64,000 bases of DNA, from NCBI GenBank assembly GCA_023678885.1, contig CM042953.1:3174563-3238562 (forward strand), written 5' to 3'. Below, piece after piece: positions 1 to 14,467 of this stretch. The notes beneath the pieces were generated by a model. The model was given only the letters and a program-made list of their open reading frames with translations. It did no database searches and was not told where the DNA came from. Position numbers and translations under genes: made by a program. Within the stretch, counting starts at the first letter, position 1, and each line of letters starts with the position of its first letter. The DNA comes from Pogostemon cablin. Taxonomy: Eukaryota > Streptophyta > Magnoliopsida > Lamiales > Lamiaceae.

Positions 1-3000
1 TTTTTATGACCAAGTTATTTATTATACATGAGTATATAGTTGGAGAACATGTTTTCAGAGTATATAACTGCTACAAAGCTTGCGCCATAGAGTCACTGAA
101 AACACACAGTACAGAGTTGATTCTACTCCGTGAGTCATTTTAATAACTTCTTGAAGTGAGCATTTTCTTGCCATTTTTCATTCGAATTAGTTATTAGACA
201 TGAGACTATAGTTGGAGAACATATTTTCAGAGTATAAAAATACTAGGAAGCTTGCATTATAAATTCACTAAAAAGCCAAAGCGCAGAGCAGATTCTACTC
301 CGTGAGTCAGGTCAAGAACTCCTTGAAGTGAGCAATTTCTTACTATTTTATGATCAAATTTATTATACATGAGTATATCATTGAAGAACATGTTTTCAGA
401 GTATATAACTGCTACAATGCTTGCGCAATAGAGTCACTGAAAACACACAGTGTAGAGTTGATTCTACTCCGTGAGCCATTTCAATAACTCCTTGAAGTGA
501 GCATTTTCATGACATTTTTATGGTCAAATTAGTTATTAGACATGAGAATATAGTTGGAGAACATGTCTTTAGTGTATAATAATTCTAGGAAGCTTGCACC
601 ATAGAGTCACTAAAAACTCACAGTGCAGAGCTGATTCTACTCCGTGATCCAGGTCAAGAACTAGTTGAAGTGAAAAATTTCTTACCATTTTTATGATCAA
701 ATTATTTATTATACATGAGTATAAAAATGCTAGAAAGTTTTCACCATAGAGTCATTAAAACTCACAGTGCAGAGCTAATTATACTCTGTCAACCTGATCA
801 AGAACTCCTTGAAGTGAGCATTGTCTTGCAATTTTTATGGTTAAATTAGTTAATAGACATGAGAATATAGTTGGAGGAACATGTTTTCAGTTTATAAAAT
901 GTTAGGAAGCTTGCGCCATTGAGTCACTAAAAAATTAAAATGCAGAGCTGATTCTACTATGTAAGCCAGGTCAAGAACTCCTTGAGGTAAGCATTTTCTT
1001 ACCATTTTCATAGTTAAATTAGTTATTAGATATGAGAATATAGTTGGAGAACATGTTTTCAAAGTATAAAAATGCTTGAAAGCTTACGTCATAAATTCAC
1101 TAAAAAACTAAAGCGTTGAGCAGATTCTACTCCGAGAGTCAGGTCAAGAACTCCTTGAAGTGAGCAATTTCTTACTATTTTTATGACCAAGTTATTTATT
1201 ATACATGAGTATATAGTTGGAGAACATGTTTTCAGAGTATATAACTGCTACAAAGCTTGCGCCATAGAGTCACTGAAAACACATAGTACATAGTTGATTC
1301 TACTCCGTGAGTCATTTTAATAACTTCCTGAAGTGAGCATTTTCTTGCAATTTTTTGGTCGAATTAGTTATTAGACATGAGAATATAGTTGGAGAACATA
1401 TTTTCAGAGTATAAAAATACTAGGAAGCTTGCGTCATAAATTCACTAAAAAGCCAAAGCGCAGAGCAGATTCTACTCCGTGAGTCAAGTCAATAACTCAT
1501 TGAAGTGAGCAATTTCTTACTATTTTATGATCAAATTTATTATACATGAGTATATCATTGAAGAACATGTTTTCAGAGTATATAACTGCTACAATGCTTG
1601 CGCCATAGAGTCACTGAAAACACACAGTGTAGAGTTGATTCTACTCCGTGAGCCATTTCAATAACTTCTTGAAGTGAGCATTTTCATGACACTTTTATGG
1701 TCAAATTAGTTATTAGACATGAGAATATAGTTGAAGAACATGTTATCAGTGTATAATAATTCTAGGAAGCTTGCACCATAGAGTCACTAAAAACTCACAG
1801 TGCAGAGCTGATTCTACTCCATGATCCAGGTCAAGAACTAGTTGAAGTGAGCAATTTCTTACCATTTTTATTATCAAATTATTTATTATACATGGGCATA
1901 AAAATGCTAGGAAGTTTTCACCATAGAGTCTTCAAAAACTCACAGTGCAGAGCTAATTGTACTCTGTCAACCTGATCAAGAACTCCTTGAAGTGATCATT
2001 GTCTTGTAATTTTTATGGTAAAATTAGTTAATAGACATGAGAATATAGTTGGAGGAACATGTTTTCAGTTTATAAAATGTTATGAAGCTTGCGCCATAGA
2101 GTCACTAAAAAGTAAAAATGCAGAGCTGATTCTACTCTGTAAGCCAGGTCAAGAACTCCTTGAAGTGAGCATTTTCTTGCCATTTTTATGGTCAAATTAG
2201 TTATTATACATGAGAATATAGCTGGAGAACATGTTTTCAGATTATAAAAATGCTTGAAAGCTTACGTCATAAATTCACTAAAAAACCAAAGCGCTGAGCA
2301 GATTCTACTCCGAGAGTTAGGTCAAGAACTCCTTGAAGTGAGCAATTTCTTAATATTTTTATGACCAAGTTATTTATTATACATGAGTATATAGTTGGAG
2401 AATATGTTTTCAGAGTATATAACTGCTACAAAGCTTGCGCCATAGAGTTACTGAAAACACACAGTACAGAGTTGATTCTACTCCGTGAGTCATTTTAATT
2501 ACTTCTTGAAGTGAGCATTTTCTTGCCATTTTTTGGTCGAATTAGTTATTAGACATGAGAATATAGTTGGAGAATATATTTTTAGAGTATAAAAATACTA
2601 GGAAGCTTGCGTCATAAATTCACTAAAAAGCCAAAGCGCAGAGCAGATTCTACTCCGCGAGTCAGGTCAAGAACTCCTTGAAGTGAACAATTTCTTACTA
2701 TTTTATGATCAAATTTATTATACATGAGTATATCATTGAAGAACATGTTTTCAGAGTATATAACTGCTCAATTCTTGAGCCATAGAGTCACTGAAAACAC
2801 ACAGTGTAGAGTTGATTCTACTCCGTGAGCCATTTCAATAACTCCTTGAAGTGAGCATTTTCATGACATTTTTATGGTCAAATTAGTTATTAGACATGAG
2901 AATATAGTTGAAGAACATGTTTTCAGTGTATAATAATTCTAGGAAGCTTGCACCATAGAGTCACTAAAAACTCAAAGTGCAGAGCTGATTCTACTCCATG

Positions 3001-6000
3001 ATCCAGGTCAAGAACTAGTTGAAGTGAGCAATTTCTTACCATTTTTATTATCAAATTATTTATTATACATGGGTATAAAAATGCTAGGAAGTTTGCACCA
3101 TAGAGTCTTTAAAAACTCACAGTGCAGAGATAATTATACTCTGTCAACCTGATCAAGAACTCCTTGAAGTGAGCATTGTCTTGTAATTTTTATGGTAAAA
3201 TTAGATAATAGACATGAGAATATAGTTGGAGGAACATGTTTTCAGTTTATAAAATGTTAGGAAGCTTGCGCCATAGAGTCACTAAAAAGTAAAAATGCAG
3301 AGCTGATTCTACTCTGTAAGCCAGGTCAAGAACTCCTTGAAGTAAGCATTTTATTGCCATTTTTATAGTCAAATTAGTTATTAGACATGAGAATATATTT
3401 GGAGAACATGTTTTCAGAGTATAAAAATGCTTGAAAGCTTACGTCATAAATTCACTAAAAAACAAAGCGTTGAGCAGATTCTACTCCGAGAGTCAGGTTA
3501 AGAACTCCTTGAAGTGAGCAATTTCTTACTATTTTTATTACCAAGTTATTTATTATACGTGAGAATATAGTGGGAGAACATGTTTTCAGAGTATATAACT
3601 GCTACAAAGCTTGCGCCATAGAGTCACTGAAAACACACAGTACAGAGTTGATTCTACTCCGTGAGTCATTTTAATAACTTCTTGAAGTGAGCATTTTCTT
3701 GCCATTTTTCATTCGAATTATTAATTAGACATGAGAATATAGTTGGAGAACATATTTTCAGAGTATAAAAATACTAGGAAGCTTGCATTATAAATTCACT
3801 AAAAAGCCAAAGCGCAGAGCAGATTCTACTCCGTGAGTCAGGTCAAGAACTCCTTGAAGTGAGCAATTTCTTACTATTTTATGATCAAATTTATTATACA
3901 TGAGTATATCATTGAAGAACATGTTTTCAGAGTATATAACTGCTACAATGCTTGCGCAATAGAGTCACTGAAAACACACAGTGTAGAGTTGATTCTACTC
4001 CGTGAGCCATTTCAATAACTCCTTGAAGTGAGCATTTTCATGACATTTTTATGGTCAAATTAGTTATTAGACATGAGAATATAGTTGGAGAACATGTTTT
4101 CAGTGTATAATAATTCTAGGAAGCTTGCACCATAGAGTCACTAAAAACTCACAGTGCAGAGCTGATTCTACTCCATGATCCAGGTCAAGAACTAGTTGAT
4201 GTGAGAAATTTCTTACCATTTTTATGATCAAATTATTTATTATACAAGAGTATAAAAATGCTAGGAAGTTTTCACCATAGATGCATTAAAAACTCACAGT
4301 GCAGAGCTAATTATACTCTGTCAACCTTATCAAGAACTCCTTGAAGTGAGCATTGTCTTGCAATTTTTATGGTTAAATTAGTTAATAGACATGAGAATAT
4401 AGTTGGAGGAACATGTTTTCAGTTTATAAAATGTTAGGAAGCTTGCGCCATAGAGTCACTAAAAAGTTAAAATGCAGAGCTGGTTCTACTCTGTAAGCCA
4501 GGTCAAGAACTCCTTGAGGTAAGCATTTTCTTACCATTTTTATAGTCAAATTAGTTATTAGACATGAGAATATAGTTGGAGAACATGTTTTCGAAGTATA
4601 AAAATGCTTGAAAGCTTACGTCATAAATTCACTAAAAAACTAAAGCGTTGAGCAGATTCTACTCCGAGAGTCAGGTCAAGAACTCCTTGAAGTGAGCAAT
4701 TTCTTACTATTTTTATGACCAAGTTATTTATTATACATGAGTATATAGTTGGAGAACATGTTTTCAGAGTATATAACTGCTACAAAGCTTGCGCCATAGA
4801 GTCACTGAAAACACATAGTACATAGTTGATTCTACTCCGTGAGTCATTTTAATAACTTGCTGAAGTGAGCATTTTCTTGCAATTTTTTGGTCGAATTAGT
4901 TATTAGACATGAGAATATAGTTGGAGAACATATTTTCAGAGTATAAAAATACTAGGAAGCTTGCGTCATAAATTCACCAAAAAGCCAAAGCGCAGAGCAG
5001 ATTCTACTCCGTGAGTCAAGTCAATAACTCATTGAAGTGAGCAATTTCTTACTATTTTATGATCAAATTTATTATACATGAGTATATCATTGAAGAACAT
5101 GTTTTCAGAGTATATAACTGCTACAATGCTTGCGCCATGGAGTCACTAAAAGCACACAGTGTAGAGTTGATTCTACTCCGTGAGCCATTTCAATAACTTC
5201 TTGAAGTGAGCATTTTCATGACACTTTTATGGTCAAATTAGTTATTAGACTTGAGAATATAGTTGGAGAACATGTTTTCAGTGTATAATAATTCTAGGAA
5301 GCTTGCACCATAGAGTCACTAAAAACTCACAGTGCAGAGCTGATTCTACTCCATGATCCAGGTCAAGAACTAGTTGAAGTGAGCAATTTCTTACCATTTT
5401 TATTATCAAATTATTTATTATACATGGGCATAAAAATGCTAGGAAGTTTTCACCATAGAGTCTTCAAAAACTCACAGTGCAGAGCTAATTGTACTCTGTC
5501 AACCTGATCAAGAACTCCTTGATGTGATCATTGTCTTGTAATTTTTATGGTAAAATTAGTTAATAGACATGAGAATATAGTTGGAGGAACATGTTTTCAG
5601 TTTATAAAATGTTATGAAGCTTGCGCCATAGAGTCACTAAAAAGTAAAAATGCAGAGCTGATTCTACTCTGTAAGCCAGGTCAAGAACTCCTTGAAGTGA
5701 CCATTTTTTACCATTTTTATGGTCAAATTAGTTATTAGACATTAGAATATAGTTGGAGAATACGTTTTCAGACTATAAAAATGCTTGAAAGCTTACGTCA
5801 TAAGTTCACTAAAAAACCAAAGCGCTGAGCAGATTCTACTCCGAGAGTTAGGTCAAGAACTCCTTGAAGTGAGCAATTTCTTTCTATTTTTATGACCAAG
5901 TTATTTATTATACATGAGTATATAGTTGGAGAATATGTTTTCAGAGTATATAACTGCTACAAAGCTTGCGCCATAGAGTTACTGAAAACACACAGTACAG

Positions 6001-7064
6001 AGTCGATTCTACTCCGTGAGTCATTTTAATTACTTCTTGAAGTGAGCATTTTCTTGCCATTTTTTGGTCGAATTAGTTATTAGACATGAGAATATAGTTG
6101 GAGAATATATTTTTAGAGTATAAAAATACTAGGAAGCTTGCGTCATAAATTCACTAAAAAGACAAAGCGCAGAGCAAATTCTACTTCGCGAGTTAGGTCA
6201 AGAACTCCTCGAAGTGAGCAATTTCTTACTATTTTATGATCAAATTTATTATACATGAGTATATCATTGAAGAACATGTTTTCAGAGTATATAACTGATA
6301 CAATGCTTGCGCCATAGAGTCACTGAAAACACATAGTGTAGAGTTGATTCTACTCCGTGAGCCATTTCAATAACTCCTTGAAGTGAGCATTTTCATGACA
6401 TTTTTATGGTCAAATTAGTTAGTAGACATGAGAATATAGTTGAAGAACATGTTTTCAGTGTATAATAATTCTAGTAAGCTTGCACCATAGAGTCACTAAA
6501 AACTCACAGTGCAGAGCTGATTCTACTCCATGATCCAGGTCAAGAACTAGTTGAAGTGAGCAATTTCTTACCATTTTTATTATCAAAATTTTCTTTATAC
6601 ATGGGTATAAAAATGCTAGGAAGTTTGCACCATAGAGTCTTTAAAAACTCACAGTGCAGAGCTAATTGTACTCTGTCAACCTGATCAATAACTCCTTGAA
6701 GTGAGCATTGTCTTGTAATTTTTATGGAAAAATTAGTTAATAGACATGAGAATATAGTTGGAGGAACATGTTTTCTGTTTATAAAATGTTAGGAAGCTTG
6801 CGCCATAGAGTCACTAAAAAGTAAAAATGCAGGGCTGATTCTACTCTGTAAGCCAGGTCAAGAACTCCTTGACGTGAGCATTTTCTTGCCATTTTTATGG
6901 TCAAATTAGTTATTAGACATGAGAATATAGTTGGAGAACATGTTTTCAGATTATAAAAATGCTTCAAAGCTTATGTCATAAATTCACTAAAAAACCAAAG
7001 CGCTGAGCAGATTCTACTCCGAGTGTTAGGTCAAGAACTCCTTGAAGTGAGCAATTTCTTACTA
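1..7064 (+). repeat. Two tandem copies of a 3,532-bp super-repeat (3 HOR units each)
   Basis: Variant bases recur every third HOR unit. Units 1 and 4 share CATTTTTCATTCGAATTA. Units 2 and 5 share a CATAGTACATAGTTG variant and CAATTTTTTGGTCG. Units 3 and 6 share GAGAATATGTTTTCAGAG and the TTAATTACTTCTTG variant. Positions 1-3531 therefore align with 3532-7064 as one block of 21 monomers. The two copies differ at scattered sites, for instance several changes in the first 50 bases, so this duplication is older than the near-identical blocks in the right arm. Confidence 0.8.
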
Positions 7065-10000
7065 TTTTTATGACCAAGTTATTTATTATACATGAGTATA
7101 TAGTTGGAGAATATGTTTTCAGAGTATATAACTGCTACAAAGCTTGCGCCATTGAGTTACTGAAAACACACAGTACTGAGTTGATTCTACTCCGTGAGTC
7201 ATTTTAATTACTTCTTGAAGTGAGCATTTTCTTGCCATTTTTTGGTCGAATTAGTTATTAGACATGAGAATATAGTTGGAGAATATATTTTTAGAGTATA
7301 AAAATACTAGGAAGCTTGCGTCATAAATTCACTAAAAAGCCAAAGCGCAGAGCAGATTCTACTCCGCGAGTTAGGTCAAGAACTCCTTGAAGTGAGCAAT
7401 TTCTTACTATTTTATGATCAAATTTATTATACATGAGTATATCATTGAAGAACATGTTTTCAGAGTATATAACTTCTGCAATGGTTGTGCCATAGAGTCA
7501 CTGAAAACACACAGTGTAGAGTTGATTCTACTCCGTGAGCCATTTCAATAACTCCTTGAAGTGAGCATTTTCATGACATTTTTATGGTCAAATTAGTTAT
7601 AAGACATGAGAATATAATTAGAGAACATGTTTTCAGTGTATAATAATTCTAGGAAGCTTGCACCATAGAGTCACTAAAAACTCTCAGTGCAGAGCTGATT
7701 CTACTCCGTGATCCAGGTCAAGAACTAGTTGAAGTGAGAAATTTCTTACCATTTTTATGATCAAATTATTTTTTATACATGAGTATAAAAATGCTAGGAA
7801 GTTTGCACAATAGAGTAATTAAAAACTCACAGTGCAGAGCTAATTATACTCTGTCAACCTGATCAAGAACTCCTTGAAGTGAGCATTGTCTTGCAATTTT
7901 TATGGTTAAATTAGTTAATAGACATGAGAATATAGTTGGAGGAACATGTTTTCAGTTTATAAAATGTTAGGAAGCTTGCGCCATAGAGTCACTAAAAAGT
8001 AAAAATGTAGAGCTGATTCTACTCTGTAAGCCAGGTCAAGAACTCCTTGAAGTAAGCATTTTCTTGCCATTTTTATAGTCAAATTAGTTATTAGACATGA
8101 GAATATAGTTGGAGAACATGTTTTCAGAGTATAAAAATGATTGAAAGCTTACGTCATAAATTCACTAAAAAACCAAAGCGTTGAGTAGATTCTACTCCGA
8201 GAGTCAGATTAAGAACTCCTTGAAGTGAGCAATTTCTTACTATTTTTATGACCAAGTTATTTATTATACATGAGTGTATAGTTGGAGAACATGTTTTCAG
8301 AGTATATAACTGCTACAAAGCTTGCACCATAGAGTCACTGAAAACACACAGTACATAGTTGATTCTACTCCGTGAGTCATTTTAATAACTTCCTGAAGTG
8401 AGCATTTTCTTGCCCTTTTTATTTCGAATTAGTTATTAGACATGAGAATATAGTTGGAGAACATATTTTCAGAGTATAAAAATACTAGGAAGCTTGCATC
8501 ATAAATTCACTAAAAAGCCAAAGCGAAGACCATATTTTACTCCGTGAGTCAGGTCAAGAACTCCTTGAAGTGAGCAATTTCTTACTATTTTATGATCAAA
8601 TTTATTATACAAGAGTATATCATTGAAGAAAATGTTTTCAGAGTATATAACTGCTACAATGCTTGCGCCATAGAGTCACTGAAAACACACAGTGTAGAGT
8701 TGATTCTACTCCGTGAGCCGTTTCAATAACTCCTTGAAGTGAGCATTTTCATGACATTTTTATGGTCAAATTATTTATTAGACATGAGAATATATTTGGA
8801 GAACATGTTTTTCAGTGTATAATAATTCTAGGAAGCTTGTACCATAGAGTCACTAAAAACTCACAGTGCAGAGCTGATTCTACTCCGTGATCCAGGTCAA
8901 GAACTAGTTGAAGTGAACAATTTCTTACCATTTTTATGATCAAATTATTTATTATACATGAGCATAAAAATGCTAGGAAGTTTTCAACATAGAGTCATTA
9001 AAAACTCACAGTGCAGAACTAATTATACTCTATCAACCTGATCAAGAACTCCTTGAAGTGAGCATTGTCTTGCAATTTTTATGGTTAAATTAGTTAATAG
9101 ACATGAGAATATAGTTAGAGGAACATGTTTTCAGTTTATAAAATGTTAGGAAGCTTGCGCCATAGAGTCACTAAAAAGTTAAAATGCAGAGCTGATTCTA
9201 CTCTGTAAGCCAGGTCAAGAACTCCTTGAAGTGAGCATTTTCTTGCCATTTTTATGGTCAAATTAGTTATTAGACATGAGAATATAGTTGGAGAACATGA
9301 TTTCAGAGTATAAAAATGCTTGAAAGCTTACATCATAAATTCACTAAAAAACCAAAGCGCTGAGCAGATTCTACTAAGAGAGTAAGGTTAAGAACTCCTT
9401 GAAGTGAGCAATTTCTTACTATTTTTATAACCAAGTTATTTATTATACATGAGTACATAGTTGGAGAACATGTTTTCAGAGTATATAACTGCTACAAAGC
9501 TTGCGCCATAGAGTCACTGAAAACACACAGTACAAAGTTGATTCTACTCCGTGAGTCATTTCAATAACGTCTTGAAGTGAGCATTTTCTTGCCATTTTTC
9601 GTTCGAATTAGTTATTAGACATGAGAATATAGTTGGAGAACATATTTTCAGAGTATAAAAATACTAGGAAGCTTGCATCATAAATTCACTAAAAAGTCAA
9701 AGCGCAGAGCAGATTCTACTCCGTGAGTCAGGTCAAGAACTCCTTGAAGTGAGAAATTTCTTCTATTTTATGATCAAATTTATTATACATGAGTATATCA
9801 TTGAAGAACATGTTTTCAGAGTATATAACTGCTACAATGCTTGCGCCATAGAGTCACTGAAAACACACAGTGTAGAGTTGATTCTACCCCATGAGCCATT
9901 TCAATAACTCCTTCAAGTGAGCATTTTCATGACATTTTATGGTCAAATTAGTTATTAGACATGAGAATATATTTGGAGAACATGTTTTCAGTGTATAATA

Positions 10001-10596
10001 ATTTTAGGAAGCTTGCACCATAGAGTCACTAAAAACTCACAGTGCAGAGCTGATTCTACTCCGTGATCCAGGTCAAGAACTAGTTGAAGTGAGCAATTTC
10101 TTACCATTTTTATGATCAAATTATTTATTATACATGAGTATAAAAATGCTAGGAAGTTTGTAACATTGAGTCATTAAAAACTCACAGTGCAGAACTAATT
10201 ATACTCTGTCAACCTGATCAAGAACTCCTTGAAGTGAGCATTGTCTTGTAATTTTTATGGTAAAATTAGTTAATAGACATGAGAATATAGTTGGAGGAAC
10301 ATGTTTCAGTTTATAAAATGTTAGGAAGCTTGCGCCATAGAGTCACTAAAAAGTAAAAATGCAGAGCTGATTCTACTCTGTAAGCCAGGTCAAGAACTCC
10401 TTGAAATGAGCATTTTCTTGCCATTTTTATGGTTAAATTATTTATTAGACATGAGAATATATTTGGGGAACACCTTTTCAGATTATAAAAATGCTTGAAA
10501 GCTTACGTCATAAATTCACTAAAAAACCAAAGCGCTGAGCAGATTCTACTCCGAGAGTTAGGTCAAAAACTCCTTGAAGTGAGCAATTTCTTACAA

Positions 10597-12114
10597 TTTT
10601 TATGGCCAAGTTATTTATTATACATGAGTATATAGTTGGAGAATATGTTTTCAGAGTATATAACTGCTACAAAGCTTGTGCCATAGAGTTACTGAAAACA
10701 CACAGTACAGAGTTGATTCTACTCCGTGAGTCATTTTAATTACTTCTTGAAGTGAGCATTTTCTTGCCATTTTTTGGTCGAATTAGTTATTAGACATGAG
10801 AATATAGTTGGAGAATATATTTTTAGAGTATAAAAATACTAGGAAGCTTGCGTCATAAATTCACTAAAAAGCCAAAGCGCAGAGCAGATTCTACTCCGCG
10901 AGTCAGGTCAAGAACTCCTTGAAGTGAGCAATTTCTTACTATTTTATGATCAAATTTATTATACATGAGTATATCATTGAAGAACATGTTTTCAGAGTAT
11001 ATAACTGCTACAATGCTTGCGCCATAGAGTCACTGAAAACACACAGTACAGAGTTGATTCTACTCCGTGAGTCATTTCAATAACTTCTTGAAGTGAGCAT
11101 TTTCTTGCCATTTTTCGTTCGAATTAGTTATTAGACATGAGAATATAGTTGGAGAACATATTTTCAGAGTATAAAAATACTAGGAAGCTTGCGTCATAAA
11201 TTCACTAAAAAGCCAAAGCGCAGAGCAGATTCTACTCCGTGAGTCAAGTCAAGAACTCATTGAAATGAGCAATTTCTTACTATTTTATGATCAAATTTAT
11301 TATACATGAGTATATCATTGAAGAACATGTTTTCAGAGTGTATAACTTCTACAATGCTTGCGCCATAGAGTCACTGAAAACACACAGTGTAGAGTTGATT
11401 CTACTCCGTGAGCCATTTCAATAACTTCTTGAAGTGAGCATTTTCATGACACTTTTATGGTCAAATTAGTTATTAGACATGAGAATATAGTTGGAGAACA
11501 TGTTTTCAGTGTATAATAATTCTAGGAAGCTTGCACCATAGAGTCACTAAAAACTCATAGTGCAGAGCTGATTCTACTCCATGATCCAGGTCAAGAACTA
11601 GTTGAAGTGAGCAATTTCTTACCATTTTTATTATCAAATTATTTATTATACATGGATATAAAAATGCTAGGAAGTTTGCACCATAGAGTCTTTAAAAACT
11701 CACAGTGCAGAGCTAATTGTACTCTGTCAACCTGATCAAGAACTCCTTGAAGTGAGCATTGTCTTGTAATTTTTATGGTAAAATAAGTTAATAGACATGA
11801 GAATATAGTTGGAGGAACATGTTTTCATTTTATAAAATGTTAGGAAGCTTGCGCCATAGAGTCACTAAAAAGTAAAAATGCAGAGCTGATTCTACTCTGT
11901 AAGCCAGGTCAAGAACTCCTTGAAGTGAGCATTTTCTTACCATTTTTATGGTCAAATTAGTTATTAGACATGAGAATATAGTTGGAGAACACGTTTTCAG
12001 ATTATAAAAATGCTTGAAAGCTTACGTCATAAATTCACAAAAAACCAAAGCGCTGAGCAGATTCTACTCCGAGAGTTAGGTCAAGAACTCCTTGAAGTGA
12101 GCAATTTCTTACTA
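10597..12114 (+). repeat. Expanded 9-monomer variant of the 7-mer HOR (1,518 bp)
   Basis: This unit is about 341 bp longer than its neighbours because monomers 2 and 3 of the HOR occur twice (monomer 2 again near 11139, monomer 3 again near 11310). The first monomer 3 (from about 10970) starts as type 3 (TATATCATTGAAGAAC) but continues as type 1 (AGTACAGAGTTG, then GAGTCATTTCAATAACTTC) from about 11045. That chimeric monomer is the footprint expected from unequal crossing-over between monomers 3 and 1. Confidence 0.8.
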
Positions 12115-14467
12115 TTTTTATGACCAAGTTATTTATTATACATAAGTATATAGTTGGAAAATATGTTTTTAGAGTATATAACTGCTACAAAGCTTGTGCC
12201 ATAGAGTTACTGAAAACACACAGTACAGAGTTGATTCTACTCCGTGAGTCATTTTAATTACTTCTTGAAGTGAGCATTTTCTTGCCATTTTTTGGTCGAA
12301 TTAGTTATTGGACATGAGAATACAGTTGGAGAATATATTTTTAGAGTATAAAAATACTAGGAAGCTTGCGTCATAAATTCACTAAAAAGCCAAAGCGCAG
12401 AGCAGATTCTACTCAGCGAGTCAGGTCAAGAACTCCTTGAAGTGAGCAATTTCTTACTATTTTATGATCAAATTTATTATACATGAGTATATCACTGAAG
12501 AACATGTTTTCAGAGTATATAACTGCTACAATGCTTGCGTCATAGAGTCACTGAAAACACACAGTGTAGAGTTGATTCTACTCCGTGAGCCATTTCAATA
12601 ACTCCTTGAAGTTAGCATTTTCATGACATTTTTATGGTCAAATTAGTTATTAGACATGAGAATATAGTTGAAGAACATGTTTTCAGTGTATAATAATTCT
12701 AGGAAGCTTGCACCATAGAGTCACTAAAAACTCACAGTGCAGAGCTGATTCTACTCCATGATCCAGGTCAAGAACTAGTTGAAGTGAGCAATTTCTTACC
12801 ATTTTTATTATCAAATTATTTATTATACATGGATATAAAAATGCTAGGAAGTTTGCACTATAGAGTCTTTAAAAACTCACAGTGCAGAGCTAATTGTACT
12901 CTGTCAACCTGATCAAGAACTCCTTGAAGTGAGCATTGACTTGTAATTTTTATGGTAAAATTAGTTAATAGACATGAGAATATAGTTGGAGGAACATGTT
13001 TTCAGTTTATAAAATGTTAGGAAGCTTGCGCCATAGAGTCACTAAAAAGTAAAAATGCAGAGCTGATTCTACTCTATAAGCCAGGTCAAGAACTCCTTGA
13101 AGTGAGCATTTTCTTGCCATTTTTATGGTCAAATTAGTTATTAGACATGAGAATATAGTTGGAGAACACGTTTTCAGATTATAAAAATGCTTGAAAGCTT
13201 ACGTCATAAATTCACAAAAAACCAAAGCGCTGAGCAGATTCTACTTCGAGAGTTAGGTCAAGAACTCCTTGAAGTGAGCAATTTCTTACAATTTTTATGA
13301 CCAAGTTATTTATTATACATAAGTATATAGTTGGAGAATATGTTTTCAGAGTATATAACTGCTACAAATCTTGTGCCATAGAGTTACTGAAAACACACAG
13401 TACAGAGTTGATTCTACTCCGTGAGTCATTTTAATTACTTCTTGAAGTGAGCATTTTCTTGCCATTTTTTGGTCGAATTAGTTATTGGACATGAGAATAT
13501 AGTTGGAGAATATATTTTTAGAGTATAAAAATACTAGGAAGCTTGCGTCATAAATTCACTAAAAAGCCAAAGCGCAGAGCAGATTCTACTCCGCGAGTCA
13601 GGTCAAGAACTCCTTGAAGTGAGCAATTTCTTACTATTTTATGATCAAATTTATTATACATGAGTATATCATTGAAGAACATGTTTTAAGAGTATATAAC
13701 TGCTACAATGCTTGCGCCATAGAGTCACTGAAAACACACAGTGTAGAGTTGATTCTACTCCGTGAGCCATTTCAATAACTCCTTGAAGTGAGCATTTTCA
13801 TGACATTTTTATGGTCAAATTAGTTATTAGACATGAGAATGTAGTTGAAGAACATGTTTTCAGTGTATAATAATTCTAGGAAGCTTGCACCATAGAGTCA
13901 CTAAAAACTCACAGTGCAGAGTTGATTCTACTCCGTGATCAAAGTCATGAACTAGTTGAAGTGAGTAATTTCTTACCATTTTTATGATCAAATTATTTAT
14001 TATACATGAGTATAAAAATTCTAGGAAGTTTGCACCATAGAGTCATTAAAAACTCATAGTGCAGAACTAATTATACTCTGTCAACCTGATCAAGAACTCC
14101 TTGAAGTGAGCATTGTCTTGCAATTTTTATGGTTAAATTAGTTAATAGACATGAGAATATAGTTGGAGGAACATGTTTTCAGTTTATAAAATGTTAGGAA
14201 GCTTGCACCATAGAGTCACTAAAAAGTAAAAATTCAGAGCTGATTCTACTCTGTAAGCCAGGTAAAGAACTCCTCGAAGTGAGCATTTTCTTGCCATTTT
14301 TATAGTCAAATTAGTTATTTGACATGAGAATATAGTTGGAGAACATGTTTTCAGTATAAAAATGATTGAAAGCTTACGTCATAAATTCACTAAAAAACCA
14401 AAGCACTGAGCAGATTCTACTCCGAGAGTCAGGTGAAGAACTCCTTAAAGTGAGCAATTTGTTACTA

